From assembly GCF_000759775.1 (NCBI RefSeq), contig NZ_BBMY01000022.1, positions 1 to 49,614 of the forward strand: DNA of 49,614 nt. Reading direction: 5' to 3'. Below, one piece after another: positions 24,449 through 35,799 of the stretch. The notes under the pieces are model-generated. The model was not told the origin of the DNA, made no database searches, and saw nothing but the letters and a program-made list of their open reading frames with translations. The number at the start of each line of letters is the position of its first letter. Within the stretch, counting starts at the first letter, position 1. The position numbers and the translations under genes are program-made. The stretch comes from Escherichia albertii NBRC 107761 = DSM 17582 (lineage in GTDB: Bacteria; Pseudomonadota; Gammaproteobacteria; Enterobacterales; Enterobacteriaceae).

Positions 24449-24472
24449 TATCTCGACTCATCCTTAATGGTT

Positions 24473-24488
24473 ATTTTACCGGTAACAT
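24473..24488. promoter_or_regulatory. Candidate GntR operator upstream of edd
   Basis: The sequence attttaccggtaacat differs at one position from the GntR operator pattern (ATGTTACC-GGTAACAT-like palindrome). edd-eda is known to be gluconate-induced through GntR. The site lies 195 bases upstream of edd, just after the zwf stop. Confidence 0.5.
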
Positions 24489-24525
24489 GATCTTGCACAG
24501 ATTGTAGAGCAATTTTTACACTTTT

Positions 24526-24560
24526 AAGCCTCGTGTGGATTCACCCGCGAGGCTTTTTTT
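24526..24560 (+). terminator. Intrinsic terminator between zwf and edd
   Basis: Arms gcctcg (24528-24533) and cgaggc (24548-24553), with extra pairing in the loop, are followed by seven T residues. It should end zwf transcripts before the edd promoter region. Confidence 0.88.
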
Positions 24561-24569
24561 ATTACACTG

Positions 24570-24583
24570 ACTGAAACGTTTCT
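24570..24583. promoter_or_regulatory. Cra (FruR)-like operator upstream of edd
   Basis: The sequence actgaaacgtttct matches the imperfect palindrome recognised by Cra (TGAAWCG-type). A second copy of its left half within a 13-base direct repeat (cactgactgaaac, 24565-24577 and 24624-24636) lies closer to edd. Cra control of edd-eda is known in E. coli; the exact footprint is my inference. Confidence 0.6.
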
Positions 24584-24682
24584 GCCCTATGAGCTCCGGT
24601 TACAGGCGTTTCTTTCATAAATTCACTGACTGAAACGCGTTGTGAATCATCCTGCTCTGACAACTCAATTTCAGGAGCCTTT

Positions 24683-26494
24683 ATGAATCCACAATTGTTA
24701 CGCGTAACAAATCGAATTATTGAACGTTCGCGCGAGACTCGCTCTGCTTACCTCGCCCGGATAGAACAAGCGAAAACCTCGACCGTTCATCGTTCGCAGT
24801 TGGCATGCGGTAACCTGGCCCACGGTTTCGCCGCTTGCCAGCCAGAAGACAAAGCCTCCCTGAAAAGCATGTTGCGTAACAATATCGCCATCATCACCTC
24901 CTATAACGACATGCTCTCTGCTCATCAGCCTTATGAACATTATCCTGAGATCATTCGTAAAGCACTGCATGAAGCTAACGCAGTCGGTCAGGTCGCTGGT
25001 GGCGTACCAGCGATGTGCGATGGTGTAACTCAGGGGCAGGACGGAATGGAACTATCCCTGTTAAGCCGCGAAGTGATTGCGATGTCTGCGGCTGTGGGGC
25101 TGTCTCATAATATGTTTGATGGCGCGCTGTTCCTCGGCGTATGCGATAAGATAGTTCCCGGGTTGACGATGGCGGCACTGTCGTTCGGTCATTTACCTGC
25201 GGTATTTGTGCCATCAGGGCCAATGGCAAGCGGTCTGCCAAATAAAGAAAAAGTTCGTATTCGTCAGCTTTATGCAGAAGGGAAAGTGGATCGTATGGCG
25301 CTGCTGGAGTCAGAAGCGGCGTCTTACCATGCTCCGGGAACCTGTACTTTCTACGGCACCGCCAATACCAACCAAATGGTGGTTGAATTTATGGGGATGC
25401 AGTTGCCTGGCTCTTCATTTGTTCATCCTGACTCTCCATTGCGTGATGCATTAACTGCCGCTGCCGCGCGCCAGGTAACGCGTATGACCGGTAATGGCAA
25501 CGAATGGATGCCAATCGGTAAGATGATCGATGAGAAAGTGGTGGTGAACGGTATTGTTGCGCTGCTGGCAACAGGTGGCTCCACTAACCACACGATGCAT
25601 CTGGTGGCGATGGCGCGTGCTGCGGGTATCCAGATTAACTGGGATGATTTCTCCGATCTTTCTGATGTCGTTCCGCTGATGGCGCGTCTGTATCCAAACG
25701 GTCCAGCCGATATAAACCACTTCCAGGCTGCGGGTGGTGTGCCGGTGCTGGTGCGTGAACTGCTCAAGGCGGGTCTGTTGCATGAAGATGTCAACACGGT
25801 TGCGGGCTTTGGTCTCTCGCGTTACACCCTCGAACCGTGGCTGAATAATGGCAAACTGGACTGGCGCGAAGGCGCAGAAAAATCGCTTGATAGCAATGTG
25901 ATTGCCTCTTTCGAACAGCCGTTTTCGCATCATGGCGGGACAAAAGTTTTAAGCGGCAACTTGGGTCGTGCTGTTATGAAAACCTCTGCTGTGCCGTTAG
26001 AAAATCAGATTATTGAGGCGCCTGCTGTCGTTTTTGAAAGCCAGCATGATGTTATGCCTGCTTTTGAAGCGGGGATGCTGGACCGTGATTGTGTCGTTGT
26101 TGTCCGTCATCAGGGACCAAAAGCGAACGGAATGCCAGAATTACATAAACTCATGCCGCCACTTGGTGTATTATTGGACCGGTGTTTCAAAATTGCGTTA
26201 GTTACCGATGGACGTCTCTCCGGGGCATCAGGTAAAGTGCCGTCAGCTATCCATGTAACACCAGAAGCCTACGATGGCGGACTGCTGGCGAAAGTACGCG
26301 ATGGGGACATCATTCGTGTGAATGGACAGACAGGCGAACTGACGCTGTTGGTAGACGAAGCGGAACTGGCCGCTCGTGAACCGCACATCCCTGACCTGAG
26401 CGCGTCACGCGTGGGAACAGGACGTGAGTTATTCAGTGCCTTGCGCGAAAAACTGTCCGGTGCCGAACAGGGCGCAACCTGTATCACTTTTTAA
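24683..26494 (+). CDS. edd: Edd, 6-phosphogluconate dehydratase
   Basis: Edd dehydrates 6-phosphogluconate to KDPG, the first committed Entner-Doudoroff step. The 603-residue product belongs to the IlvD/Edd family of [4Fe-4S] dehydratases. Cluster-type cysteines appear in [21 protein letters not shown] and a later conserved segment, and the C-terminal IlvD signature is [21 protein letters not shown]. eda follows 38 bases downstream, so they form the edd-eda operon behind Cra- and GntR-like sites. Confidence 0.98.
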   Translation: MNPQLLRVTNRIIERSRETRSAYLARIEQAKTSTVHRSQLACGNLAHGFAACQPEDKASLKSMLRNNIAIITSYNDMLSAHQPYEHYPEIIRKALHEANAVGQVAGGVPAMCDGVTQGQDGMELSLLSREVIAMSAAVGLSHNMFDGALFLGVCDKIVPGLTMAALSFGHLPAVFVPSGPMASGLPNKEKVRIRQLYAEGKVDRMALLESEAASYHAPGTCTFYGTANTNQMVVEFMGMQLPGSSFVHPDSPLRDALTAAAARQVTRMTGNGNEWMPIGKMIDEKVVVNGIVALLATGGSTNHTMHLVAMARAAGIQINWDDFSDLSDVVPLMARLYPNGPADINHFQAAGGVPVLVRELLKAGLLHEDVNTVAGFGLSRYTLEPWLNNGKLDWREGAEKSLDSNVIASFEQPFSHHGGTKVLSGNLGRAVMKTSAVPLENQIIEAPAVVFESQHDVMPAFEAGMLDRDCVVVVRHQGPKANGMPELHKLMPPLGVLLDRCFKIALVTDGRLSGASGKVPSAIHVTPEAYDGGLLAKVRDGDIIRVNGQTGELTLLVDEAELAAREPHIPDLSASRVGTGRELFSALREKLSGAEQGATCITF

Positions 26495-26532
26495 GACGAC
26501 AAAATTTGTAATCAGGCGAGAGAAAAACTCTG

Positions 26533-27174
26533 ATGAAAAACTGGAAAACAAGTGCAGAATCAATCCTGACCACCGGCCCGGTTGTACCGGTTATCGTGGT
26601 AAAAAAACTGGAACACGCGGTGCCAATGGCAAAAGCGTTGGTTGCTGGTGGGGTGCGCGTTCTGGAAGTGACCCTGCGTACCGAGTGTGCCGTTGACGCT
26701 ATCCGTGCTATCGCCAAAGAAGTGCCTGAAGCGATTGTTGGTGCCGGTACGGTGCTGAATCCGCAGCAACTGGCGGAAGTGACCGAAGCGGGTGCGCAGT
26801 TCGCCATTAGCCCGGGTCTGACCGAGCCACTGCTGAAAGCGGCGACCGAAGGCACTATTCCTCTGATTCCGGGCATCAGCACGGTGTCTGAATTGATGCT
26901 GGGTATGGACTACGGCCTGAAAGAGTTTAAATTCTTCCCGGCTGAAGCTAACGGCGGCGTGAAAGCCCTGCAGGCGATTGCAGGTCCGTTCTCCCAGGTT
27001 CGTTTCTGCCCGACGGGTGGTATTTCCCCGGCTAACTACCGTGATTACCTGGCGCTGAAAAGCGTACTGTGCATCGGTGGTTCCTGGCTGGTTCCGGCAG
27101 ATGCGCTGGAAGCGGGCGATTACGACCGTATTACTAAGCTGGCGCGCGAAGCTGTAGAAGGCGCGAAGCTGTAA
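26533..27174 (+). CDS. eda: Eda, KDPG / 4-hydroxy-2-oxoglutarate aldolase
   Basis: Eda splits KDPG into pyruvate and glyceraldehyde 3-phosphate. It is 213 residues long and trimeric in the family. Active-site residues are visible: Glu45 (VLEVTLRT), Arg49 and the Schiff-base Lys133 in EFKFFPAE. It is the last gene of edd-eda and is followed by a strong terminator. Confidence 0.98.
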
Positions 27175-27181
27175 GAATCAA

Positions 27182-27209
27182 AATGCCCGATTGTTAATCG
27201 GGCATTTTT
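27182..27209 (+). terminator. Intrinsic terminator after eda
   Basis: Arms aatgcccgatt and aatcgggcatt form an 11-bp stem with a very short loop, followed by T residues. It lies eight bases after the eda stop. It may also serve the convergent purT. Confidence 0.92.
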
Positions 27210-27228
27210 GTCGCGTTTTTTGCCGGGT

Positions 27229-28407
27229 TTAACCTTGTACTTTCACCTGTCCGGCGGCGAGCTTCGCACGTTCAATGGCCTCATCAACACTCTCTGCGGT
27301 CGCCAGCGCTACCCCCAGACGACGGCTGCCATCAATTTCCGGCTTACCAAATAAACGAATCTGCAAACCTGCGCCAACGGCATTCTGCACATTATCAAAC
27401 GTGATGTTCTGGCTGGTCAGTTGCGGCAGGATAACGGCTGAAGCGGCCGGACCATACTGGCGAATAGCGCCAACCGGAAGACCGAGAAAAGCGCGTACGT
27501 GCAGGGCAAACTCCGAAAGATCCTGGGAAATTAACGTCACCATCCCGGTATCATGCGGGCGAGGGGAGACTTCGCTGAAAATCACCTCATCACCACAAAC
27601 AAACAACTCGACGCCAAACAGACCATAACCGCCCAGCGCCAGTACCACTTTGCGGGCAATTTCCTGCGCGCGTTCCAGGGCCAGCGGACTCATTTGCTGT
27701 GGTTGCCATGATTCCCGGTAGTCGCCATCTTCCTGGCGATGGCCTACGGGGGCACAGAAATGGACTCCATCCGCGGCACTGACGGTCAGTAATGTAATTT
27801 CGAAGTCAAACTTAACCACGCCTTCAACAATCACGCGACCCGCTCCGGCGCGACCGCCTTGCTGGGCGTATTCCCATGCCTGGCTAAGCTGTTCGGCAGA
27901 GCGAATAAATGTCTGCCCCTTGCCAGAGGAACTCATCACCGGTTTAACAATGCAGGGATAGCCGATGTCGGCAACCGCCTCGCGGAAAAGGCTTTCGCTA
28001 TCGGCAAAACGATAAGTTGAAGTGGGCAGTTGCAGCTCTTCTGCCGCCAGGCGACGGATCCCCTCGCGATTCATCGTTAATTTCGTTGCGCGAGCGCAGG
28101 GGACAATATTCAGTCCTTCCTCTTCAAGCTGGAGCAGCATATCGGTGGCAATAGCTTCGATCTCCGGCACGATATAATGCGGCTTTTCCTGTTCAACCAC
28201 ACGGCGCAATGCATCACCATCCAACATATTAATGACATGAGAACGATGTGCGACATGCATGGCTGGTGCGTCAGCATAGCGATCGACAGCAATTACCTCT
28301 ATGCCAAGGCGCTGACACTCGATTGCCACTTCTTTACCCAATTCACCGGAGCCTAATAACATCACGCGAGTTGCTGCCGGACGCAGCGCAGTGCCTAATA
28401 ACGTCAT
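27229..28407 (-). CDS. purT: PurT, formate-dependent GAR transformylase
   Basis: PurT makes formylglycinamide ribonucleotide from GAR, formate and ATP, an alternative to PurN in purine synthesis. I use the ATG at 28405-28407 ([10 protein letters not shown]), which gives 392 residues as in K-12; the frame stays open 29 codons further upstream, through the PurR operator. It has an ATP-grasp fold: N-terminal [14 protein letters not shown], the P-loop-like [11 protein letters not shown] and the metal-binding end [15 protein letters not shown]. Confidence 0.97.
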   Translation of the reverse strand: MTLLGTALRPAATRVMLLGSGELGKEVAIECQRLGIEVIAVDRYADAPAMHVAHRSHVINMLDGDALRRVVEQEKPHYIVPEIEAIATDMLLQLEEEGLNIVPCARATKLTMNREGIRRLAAEELQLPTSTYRFADSESLFREAVADIGYPCIVKPVMSSSGKGQTFIRSAEQLSQAWEYAQQGGRAGAGRVIVEGVVKFDFEITLLTVSAADGVHFCAPVGHRQEDGDYRESWQPQQMSPLALERAQEIARKVVLALGGYGLFGVELFVCGDEVIFSEVSPRPHDTGMVTLISQDLSEFALHVRAFLGLPVGAIRQYGPAASAVILPQLTSQNITFDNVQNAVGAGLQIRLFGKPEIDGSRRLGVALATAESVDEAIERAKLAAGQVKVQG

Positions 28408-28444
28408 AACGAATATCCCCTGATTAATTCCGCGCGCAGTATAA

Positions 28445-28460
28445 ACGAAAACGTTTGCGC
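28445..28460. promoter_or_regulatory. PurR operator of purT
   Basis: The sequence acgaaaacgtttgcgc matches the PurR consensus (ACGCAAACGTTTGCGT) at 13 or more of 16 positions. It lies 38-53 bases upstream of the purT start on its promoter side. purT is a known PurR target. Confidence 0.85.
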
Positions 28461-28503
28461 ATGTCTTTATTGCTAATGTTGATTTCCCAGTCAAAAAGAA
28501 ATA

Positions 28504-28523
28504 TACTGTATAAAATTACAGTT
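28504..28523. promoter_or_regulatory. LexA (SOS) box of yebG
   Basis: The sequence tactgtataaaattacagtt carries the perfect CTGT-N8-ACAG core with A/T-rich centre, 18 bases upstream of the yebG start. It should place yebG under LexA repression. Confidence 0.93.
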
Positions 28524-28540
28524 ATTCTGAGAGGCTGCAA

Positions 28541-28831
28541 ATGGCGGTTGAAGTTAAATATGTGGTCATTCGTGAGGGCGAAGAGAAGATGTCGTTTACC
28601 AGCAAAAAGGAAGCCGATGCTTATGACAAAATGCTCGATACAGCAGATCTTCTCGACACCTGGCTGACAAATTCCCCGGTGAAAATGGAAGACGAGCAAC
28701 GAGAAGCCCTTTCACTATGGTTGGCTGAACAGAAAGATGTGTTGAGCACAATCCTGAAAACTGGCAAATTGCCGTCTCCGCAGGTGGTCGATACGGGCCC
28801 TGATGTGGAAGATGAAGCTCACGCAGCTTGA
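28541..28831 (+). CDS. yebG: YebG, DNA damage-inducible protein
   Basis: This 96-residue, acidic small protein of the YebG family has the K-12 length. It is SOS-induced; its molecular role is not established. The LexA box at 28504-28523 overlaps its promoter. The start is preceded by gagaggctgcaa, a good ribosome-binding site. It is divergent from purT, and yebF follows on the same strand. Confidence 0.95.
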   Translation: MAVEVKYVVIREGEEKMSFTSKKEADAYDKMLDTADLLDTWLTNSPVKMEDEQREALSLWLAEQKDVLSTILKTGKLPSPQVVDTGPDVEDEAHAA

Positions 28832-28849
28832 AGTCACTTGCGCTCCTGA

Positions 28850-29254
<405 letters not shown>

Positions 29255-29262
29255 TCACCGTC

Positions 29263-29416
29263 GACCCTGGTGAGCAGGGTCGCAATACTTATTGAACGGA
29301 CAACTGTTCGAATCGCAACGCTGATGAAAAGTGTCCGTAATAAAGAAGAGGCGCTGGAAATCTATTTTCTGAGTTATGCTGCCACTAACGTTATTGTATT
29401 AAACAAACCAACGTAA
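29263..29416 (+). pseudogene. yebE: yebE remnant (DUF533), core fragment only
   Basis: In K-12, yebE (about 220 codons) lies here between yebF and ptrB. Only a short relic is left. One frame reads DPGEQGR; after a +1 shift the next reads LIER...[23 protein letters not shown], matching the YebE segments EQGR, LIEQ and [20 protein letters not shown] as I recall them. Everything upstream (about 150 codons, with the membrane segment) and the last 45 or so codons are missing, and the frame stops at 29414-29416. There is no start codon, so the gene is dead. Confidence 0.85.
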
Positions 29417-29555
29417 ACACCTGAGCAGGCGGATGATGTCAACCTGCGCTATTTCTATTTTCATGCCATAACGTGTCAATATCGATGCAATGACTATCCT
29501 GTTTCGCTTGCATCCCTGGTGAGTTTTGCCACCCTTATAAGATGTTTCAATCTGA

Positions 29556-32284
<2,729 letters not shown>

Positions 32285-32307
32285 GGCAAAACTCCGGGCC
32301 GAAACGC

Positions 32308-32583
32308 TTAGCGTAATGGAATGATATCGCCTTGCCAACCCTGCTGTGTGCGCTGACCCACTAACAATAGCGAACCACGATCGGCGCGGACGATGAGCCG
32401 ACCATGTTCGTCCCATAATGCGCTGTTACCGCGGGCATTAGCCATCAGAACAGCGATGGAGAATTGATGTGAGAAAAATTCTAAGCGACGGGTGGAAGCC
32501 AGAAGATCGGGTTCGCCTAAATGTTCAGCCAATGAGGCTTTACAAGGCTCATATTGTGCGGCTGCAACCTTCCAGTACGACAT
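32308..32583 (-). pseudogene. yobB: yobB with large in-frame internal deletion
   Basis: K-12 YobB, as I recall, is a 218-residue member of the carbon-nitrogen hydrolase (nitrilase) family. Here the frame encodes only 91 residues. The first ~20 (MSYWKVAAAQYEP) match the K-12 N-terminus; the sequence then jumps, at about 32515-32530, to the segment starting LGEPDLLAS and runs to the normal C-terminus (WQGDIIPLR). About 127 codons that would hold the catalytic Glu-Lys-Cys region are gone. The frame is kept, so a short protein could be made, but it cannot be a nitrilase-fold enzyme. It lies just upstream of exoX on the same strand. Confidence 0.8.
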
Positions 32584-32634
32584 GATGACTTCCTTTTCAT
32601 GGTGCCAGCAAATTATGGGGGCGGTTTAGAAAAT

Positions 32635-32678
32635 GCTTATGATCTAGCAGCCATTAGCTTATGATCTAGCAGCCATTA
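32635..32678. repeat. 22-bp perfect tandem duplication between yobB and holE
   Basis: The 22-base unit gcttatgatctagcagccat plus ta occurs twice in a row (32635-32656 and 32657-32678). The copies are identical, which points to a recent duplication. It lies between holE and yobB (both minus strand), upstream of yobB. Confidence 0.95.
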
Positions 32679-32706
32679 TGTAAAAAAGTGTAACTCAAAA
32701 TAAGGT

Positions 32707-32937
32707 TTATTTAAGTTTGGGTTCGTAAGGTAAACGTGACAGATTCACAGAGGCGAGACGATGCGCAATGAGCCGTTCGCGAAACCAGCCGCGCAAGTGT
32801 TCAGGTTGCTCGCGTTCAACCGCTTCGGCTATCACCGGCATATTGTAACGCTCTTTAAATGCCACCCCGGCAGCAGCCAGATCGACATTAACTTTATCCA
32901 TTTCAGTTTGATCCAGTTTAGCCAGATTCTTCAACAT
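32707..32937 (-). CDS. holE: HolE, DNA polymerase III theta subunit
   Basis: Theta is the small subunit of the Pol III core and stabilises the epsilon proofreading exonuclease. ATG at 32935-32937 ([10 protein letters not shown]) gives 76 residues, the K-12 length, nearly identical apart from scattered substitutions such as Gly in HLRGWF. A longer frame upstream (29 more codons) is unsupported. It is restricted to enterobacteria and close relatives. Confidence 0.96.
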   Translation of the reverse strand: MLKNLAKLDQTEMDKVNVDLAAAGVAFKERYNMPVIAEAVEREQPEHLRGWFRERLIAHRLASVNLSRLPYEPKLK

Positions 32938-33075
32938 TCTATGTCTCCTCATCAATTGCGGGCAAAAGTTACTAACAGTCAGCCAGGATGGCAAGTCAGA
33001 ATTGATGATCCTCGACTCAGACATTAGACAAGGTTATGCTCTGTAAAAAAGTTATTACAAAAAGGAATAGATAAT

Positions 33076-33453
33076 ATGGCTGCAACTGCACATTCTCTGG
33101 GCTACTCGTTGGCATTTCTTGTCGCTTCGCTGACCATTACTCCTTCCGCTTGGGCGCATGCGCATTTGACACATCAATACCCTGCGGCGAATGCGGAAGT
33201 TACTGCCGCCCCGCAGGCAATCAGCTTAAACTTTTCTGAAGGCATTGAATCTGGATTCAGCGGCGCCAAAATCACCGGTTCTCAGAATGAAAGCATCAAT
33301 ACACGACCTGCGAAACGGAATGAGCAGGATAAAAACCAACTAATTATTCCGCTTGCTGACCCTCTTAAACCCGGCACATATACCGTTAACTGGCATGTCG
33401 TCTCGGTAGACGGGCATAAGACCAAAGGGCAATACACCTTTAGCGTGAAATAA
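33076..33453 (+). CDS. yobA: YobA, CopC-like periplasmic copper protein
   Basis: The 125-residue CopC-domain protein is exported by a Sec signal peptide with likely cleavage after AWA (about residue 27). The mature N-terminus begins HAH, the expected Cu(II)-binding histidines. A second conserved histidine segment is VDGHKTKG. It is followed after three bases by yebZ (CopD-like) and then yebY, so the three genes look like one copper-acquisition operon. Confidence 0.95.
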   Translation: MAATAHSLGYSLAFLVASLTITPSAWAHAHLTHQYPAANAEVTAAPQAISLNFSEGIESGFSGAKITGSQNESINTRPAKRNEQDKNQLIIPLADPLKPGTYTVNWHVVSVDGHKTKGQYTFSVK

Positions 33454-33456
33454 CAC

Positions 33457-34329
33457 ATGTTGGCGTTTACCTGGATTGCGCTGCGATTTATCCATTTCAT
33501 CTCTCTGATGCTGGTCTTTGGTTTCGCAATGTATGGCGCATGGCTGGCGCCGGTGACGATTCGTCGATTGCTGACGAAACGTTTTCTCCGCTTACAACAA
33601 TATGCTGCAGTCTGGAGTTTGAGCAGTACCACTGCAATATTCGCTGTTCAGGGCGGAATGATGGGAACTGGATGGGCGGATGTTATTTCGCCAGACATCT
33701 GGCAGGCCTTGTTGCAAACGCAGTTTGGCGGAGTCTGGCTTTGGCAGATTGTTCTTGCCCTCGTTACGCTAACCGTTGCGTTCATGCAACCGGGGAATAT
33801 GTCGCGTTTGTTGTTTATGCTGACTACCGCGCAATTTGTCCTGATGGCGGGAGTAGGGCATGCGACGTTAAATGAAGGACTAATTGCGAAAGTTCATCAG
33901 ACTAATCATGCTGTACATTTGATCTGCGCGGCGGCATGGTTTGGGGGATTGTTGCCTGTCATCTGGTGTATGCGAATAGTTAAAGGGCGTTGGCGACATC
34001 AGGCCATTCACGCTCTGATGCGTTTTTCCTGGTGCGGGAATTTTGCTGTGATTGGCGTGTTGGTGAGTGGCGTGTTAAATGCCCTGTTCATCACTGGATT
34101 TTCGCCAACGCTTGCGACTTACTGGGGGCAACTTTTACTGCTTAAAGTCGTACTGGTGATAATTATGGTGGGCATCGCGCTGGCAAATCGTTATGTTCTG
34201 GTGCCGCGCATGGGGCAAGACGAATACCGTGCGGCTATCTGGTTTGTGTGGATGACTAAACTCGAATGGGCGATAGGTGCAGTGGTGTTGGTAATTATCA
34301 GTCTGCTCGCAACTCTCGAACCTTTTTGA
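33457..34329 (+). CDS. yebZ: YebZ, CopD-like inner-membrane copper permease
   Basis: The 290-residue polytopic protein has about eight membrane segments and belongs to the CopD family, which is thought to move copper across the inner membrane in partnership with CopC-type proteins. Conserved histidines sit in the membrane parts (for example RFIHFISLM and GVGHATLNEG). It starts three bases after the yobA stop and is followed by yebY 12 bases later. Confidence 0.95.
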   Translation: MLAFTWIALRFIHFISLMLVFGFAMYGAWLAPVTIRRLLTKRFLRLQQYAAVWSLSSTTAIFAVQGGMMGTGWADVISPDIWQALLQTQFGGVWLWQIVLALVTLTVAFMQPGNMSRLLFMLTTAQFVLMAGVGHATLNEGLIAKVHQTNHAVHLICAAAWFGGLLPVIWCMRIVKGRWRHQAIHALMRFSWCGNFAVIGVLVSGVLNALFITGFSPTLATYWGQLLLLKVVLVIIMVGIALANRYVLVPRMGQDEYRAAIWFVWMTKLEWAIGAVVLVIISLLATLEPF

Positions 34330-34341
34330 TGGATTACGAAA

Positions 34342-34683
34342 ATGATGAAAAAAAGTATTCTGGCGTTTTTGTTGCTTACAATCTCCAGCGCGGCGTTGGC
34401 GGCACCTCAGGTGATTACCGTCAGTCGTTTTGAAATTGGCAAGGACAAATGGGCGTTTAATCGCGAAGAGGTGATGCTGACATGCCGACCGGGCAATGCT
34501 CTGTACGTCATTAACCCCAGCACTCTGGTACAGTATCCTTTGAATGATGCCGCACAAAAGGAGGTGGACAGTGGCAAAACTAACGCCCAGCCCATCTCGG
34601 TGATACAGATAGAAGATCCCAACAAACCAGGCGAAAAAATGAACCTGGAACCATTTATTGAACGAGCTAAAAAACTCTGTTAA
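34342..34683 (+). CDS. yebY: YebY, DUF2511 periplasmic protein of the copper operon
   Basis: The 113-residue protein has a Sec signal peptide (cleavage about Ala20) and a DUF2511 domain with two cysteines (MLTCRPG and the C-terminal KLC). A function in copper handling is inferred from its constant linkage to yobA-yebZ; a biochemical role is not settled. The double-Met start matches K-12. A bidirectional terminator follows. Confidence 0.93.
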   Translation: MMKKSILAFLLLTISSAALAAPQVITVSRFEIGKDKWAFNREEVMLTCRPGNALYVINPSTLVQYPLNDAAQKEVDSGKTNAQPISVIQIEDPNKPGEKMNLEPFIERAKKLC

Positions 34684-34711
34684 TTGCCTAAAATAGTCTT
34701 TTGATTTCCAA

Positions 34712-34753
34712 TAAAAAACCGCCACAGTTCTTTCACCAGAACGGGCGGTTTTT
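34712..34753. terminator. Bidirectional terminator after yebY
   Basis: Arms aaaaaccgcc and ggcggttttt, with inner pairing gttct/agaac, form a long stem with A-run and T-run flanks. It ends yobA-yebZ-yebY transcripts before sdsR. Confidence 0.9.
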
Positions 34754-34827
34754 AACATTTAAGACGATGGCCGACGCGCTTTTTACTGACCATTTTGTAC
34801 GCAAACTGGAAAACCTGGCGTCGTCAT

Positions 34828-34834
34828 CTATTCT
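34828..34834 (+). promoter_or_regulatory. sigma-S type -10 element of sdsR
   Basis: CTATTCT followed by taaag fits an extended sigma-S -10 box and ends seven bases before the SdsR 5' end. SdsR is known to be strongly sigma-S dependent. Confidence 0.7.
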
Positions 34835-34840
34835 TAAAGA

Positions 34841-34943
34841 GCAAGGCAACTAAGCCTGCATTAATGCCAACTTTTAGCGCACGGCTCTCTCCCAAGAGCC
34901 ATTTCCCTGGACCGAAAACAGGAATCGTTTTCGGTCTCTTTTT
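34841..34943 (+). ncRNA. sdsR: SdsR (RyeB) small RNA
   Basis: This roughly 103-nt Hfq-dependent, sigma-S-controlled sRNA is recognised from its sequence: the 5' part gcaaggcaactaagcctgca, the conserved single-stranded centre (ttaatgccaacttttagcgc), the hairpin ggctct/agagcc and a terminator stem (gaccgaaaac/gttttcggtc) with a T-run. SdsR base-pairs with mRNAs such as mutS and ompD-type porins. In E. coli the antisense RNA RyeA runs across it on the other strand; its promoter-proximal part would lie in what is island DNA here. The terminator stem differs from K-12 as I remember it, but pairing is kept. Confidence 0.93.
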
Positions 34944-35023
34944 ATTAATATTAAAAATCAATGTATTACGGGTATCTCCCCGAAATTTACTTGAGTTTCT
35001 GTATTCGGTCTTTTTTGGTTATA

Positions 35024-35280
35024 TCACAACCAAAATATATTTAACAATCCATTTACGTAAAAATCAGATCTGCACGTACGTTTTTCTCTCATCAGGATAC
35101 ATTTTGTTATTTCCTCTGATGTGTGATCAGGAAGTTTCTGAGCAAATCCTTTCCCATAAGCAGCTCCTTTATACAGTCGTCCTGCCTGGTGTCCGATCTC
35201 ATGAAATGTCGGCGGTTTTTTTGCTGATTAAATCTGCTTTACGCCGGAATTTAATGACAGGTTTAACCTGATTCTGACTA
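35024..35280 (-). pseudogene. Lambdoid integrase C-terminal relic
   Basis: On the minus strand a frame (35024-35227) reads KPPTFHEIGHQAGRLYK...KGFAQKLPDHTSEE. It aligns by eye with the tyrosine recombinase C-terminus of lambda-type integrases (PPTFHELRSLSARLYEKQ...KFAQHLLGHKSD). Just upstream, in another frame, is FRRKADLISKK, like the FRKAR segment before it. The HxxR arginine is lost (HEIGH), the LLGH motif has become LPDH, no catalytic tyrosine follows and at least one frameshift is present, so it is dead. Its 3' end faces sdsR, the orientation seen when int lies next to the attachment site. Confidence 0.75.
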
Positions 35281-35694
35281 ATAACTTTGTGGAGCCTTGC
35301 TCCAGATATCACAGTGAACTTGCGTAATATTTCCAGTTAACTTCCTGATAACAGCCTTTCATTTGAGAAAACTAATATGACTGACATATTATATTTCTCT
35401 TCAATTCATTTAGTTAAACTCTGCTGGTAACATGAGTCAACGTCCCAAACACTACAGAGTTGCTCCTTAGTTCGAGGGGGGAATAATTGTTTAGCGGGAA
35501 ACCGCGGGACAAGCTTCTGAGCATTGGCAATAAAGACGAGATAAAAAAGAGCGCGGCTGTAAGATTTAAGCCGCGGGACAAAGTCCGTGAAATATCACGA
35601 ATTTCCTTTCCTCCCCCGCTCGGGAAGTGCAGGAAGTATATAAATTTGTTTTTCTTTTTTGAATAAAAAAATTAATCTGAATTTTGGGTAAGTC

Positions 35695-35799
35695 TTATTT
35701 CTCCGAGCCGAATTCCGTGTATATCAAATCGAACAACGCCATTCCAAAGGCATCTACAGGGACCTTTGATAGCACAGGCGCTGACGGTTTTTTTACCAT
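35695..35799 (-). CDS. Possible small prophage ORF, 34 residues
   Basis: On the minus strand a frame reads MVKKPSAPVLSKVPVDAFG and on to a stop, 34 residues. Its ATG overlaps (ATGGTAA) the stop of an upstream minus-strand frame that ends ...NLDMLFSCKW and is open back to about 36000. The coupled arrangement looks like small lambdoid accessory genes, but I recognise neither product. They may be relics. Confidence 0.3.
   Translation of the reverse strand: MVKKPSAPVLSKVPVDAFGMALFDLIYTEFGSEK

Noticed and set aside
29263-29281. gaccctg/cagggtc hairpin after yebF as a terminator
   Set aside because: No T-run follows, and the bases coincide with the EQGR codons of the yebE relic.
35020-35230. HEIGH as a zinc metalloprotease (HExxH) effector such as NleC or NleD
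   Set aside because: The motif is HEIGH in a context (PPTFHEI...RLY...FAQKL) that fits a degraded integrase much better, and the frame has no start and ends quickly.
34795-35271. 158-codon + strand ORF across sdsR
   Set aside because: It runs through the SdsR RNA, its terminator and the antisense strand of the integrase relic; it has no ribosome-binding site and no protein-like pattern.
35541-35590. gcggct/agccgc inverted repeat as a terminator or CRISPR-like repeat
   Set aside because: A single hairpin without a T-run; the gggaca repeats around it are irregular and there are no spacers.
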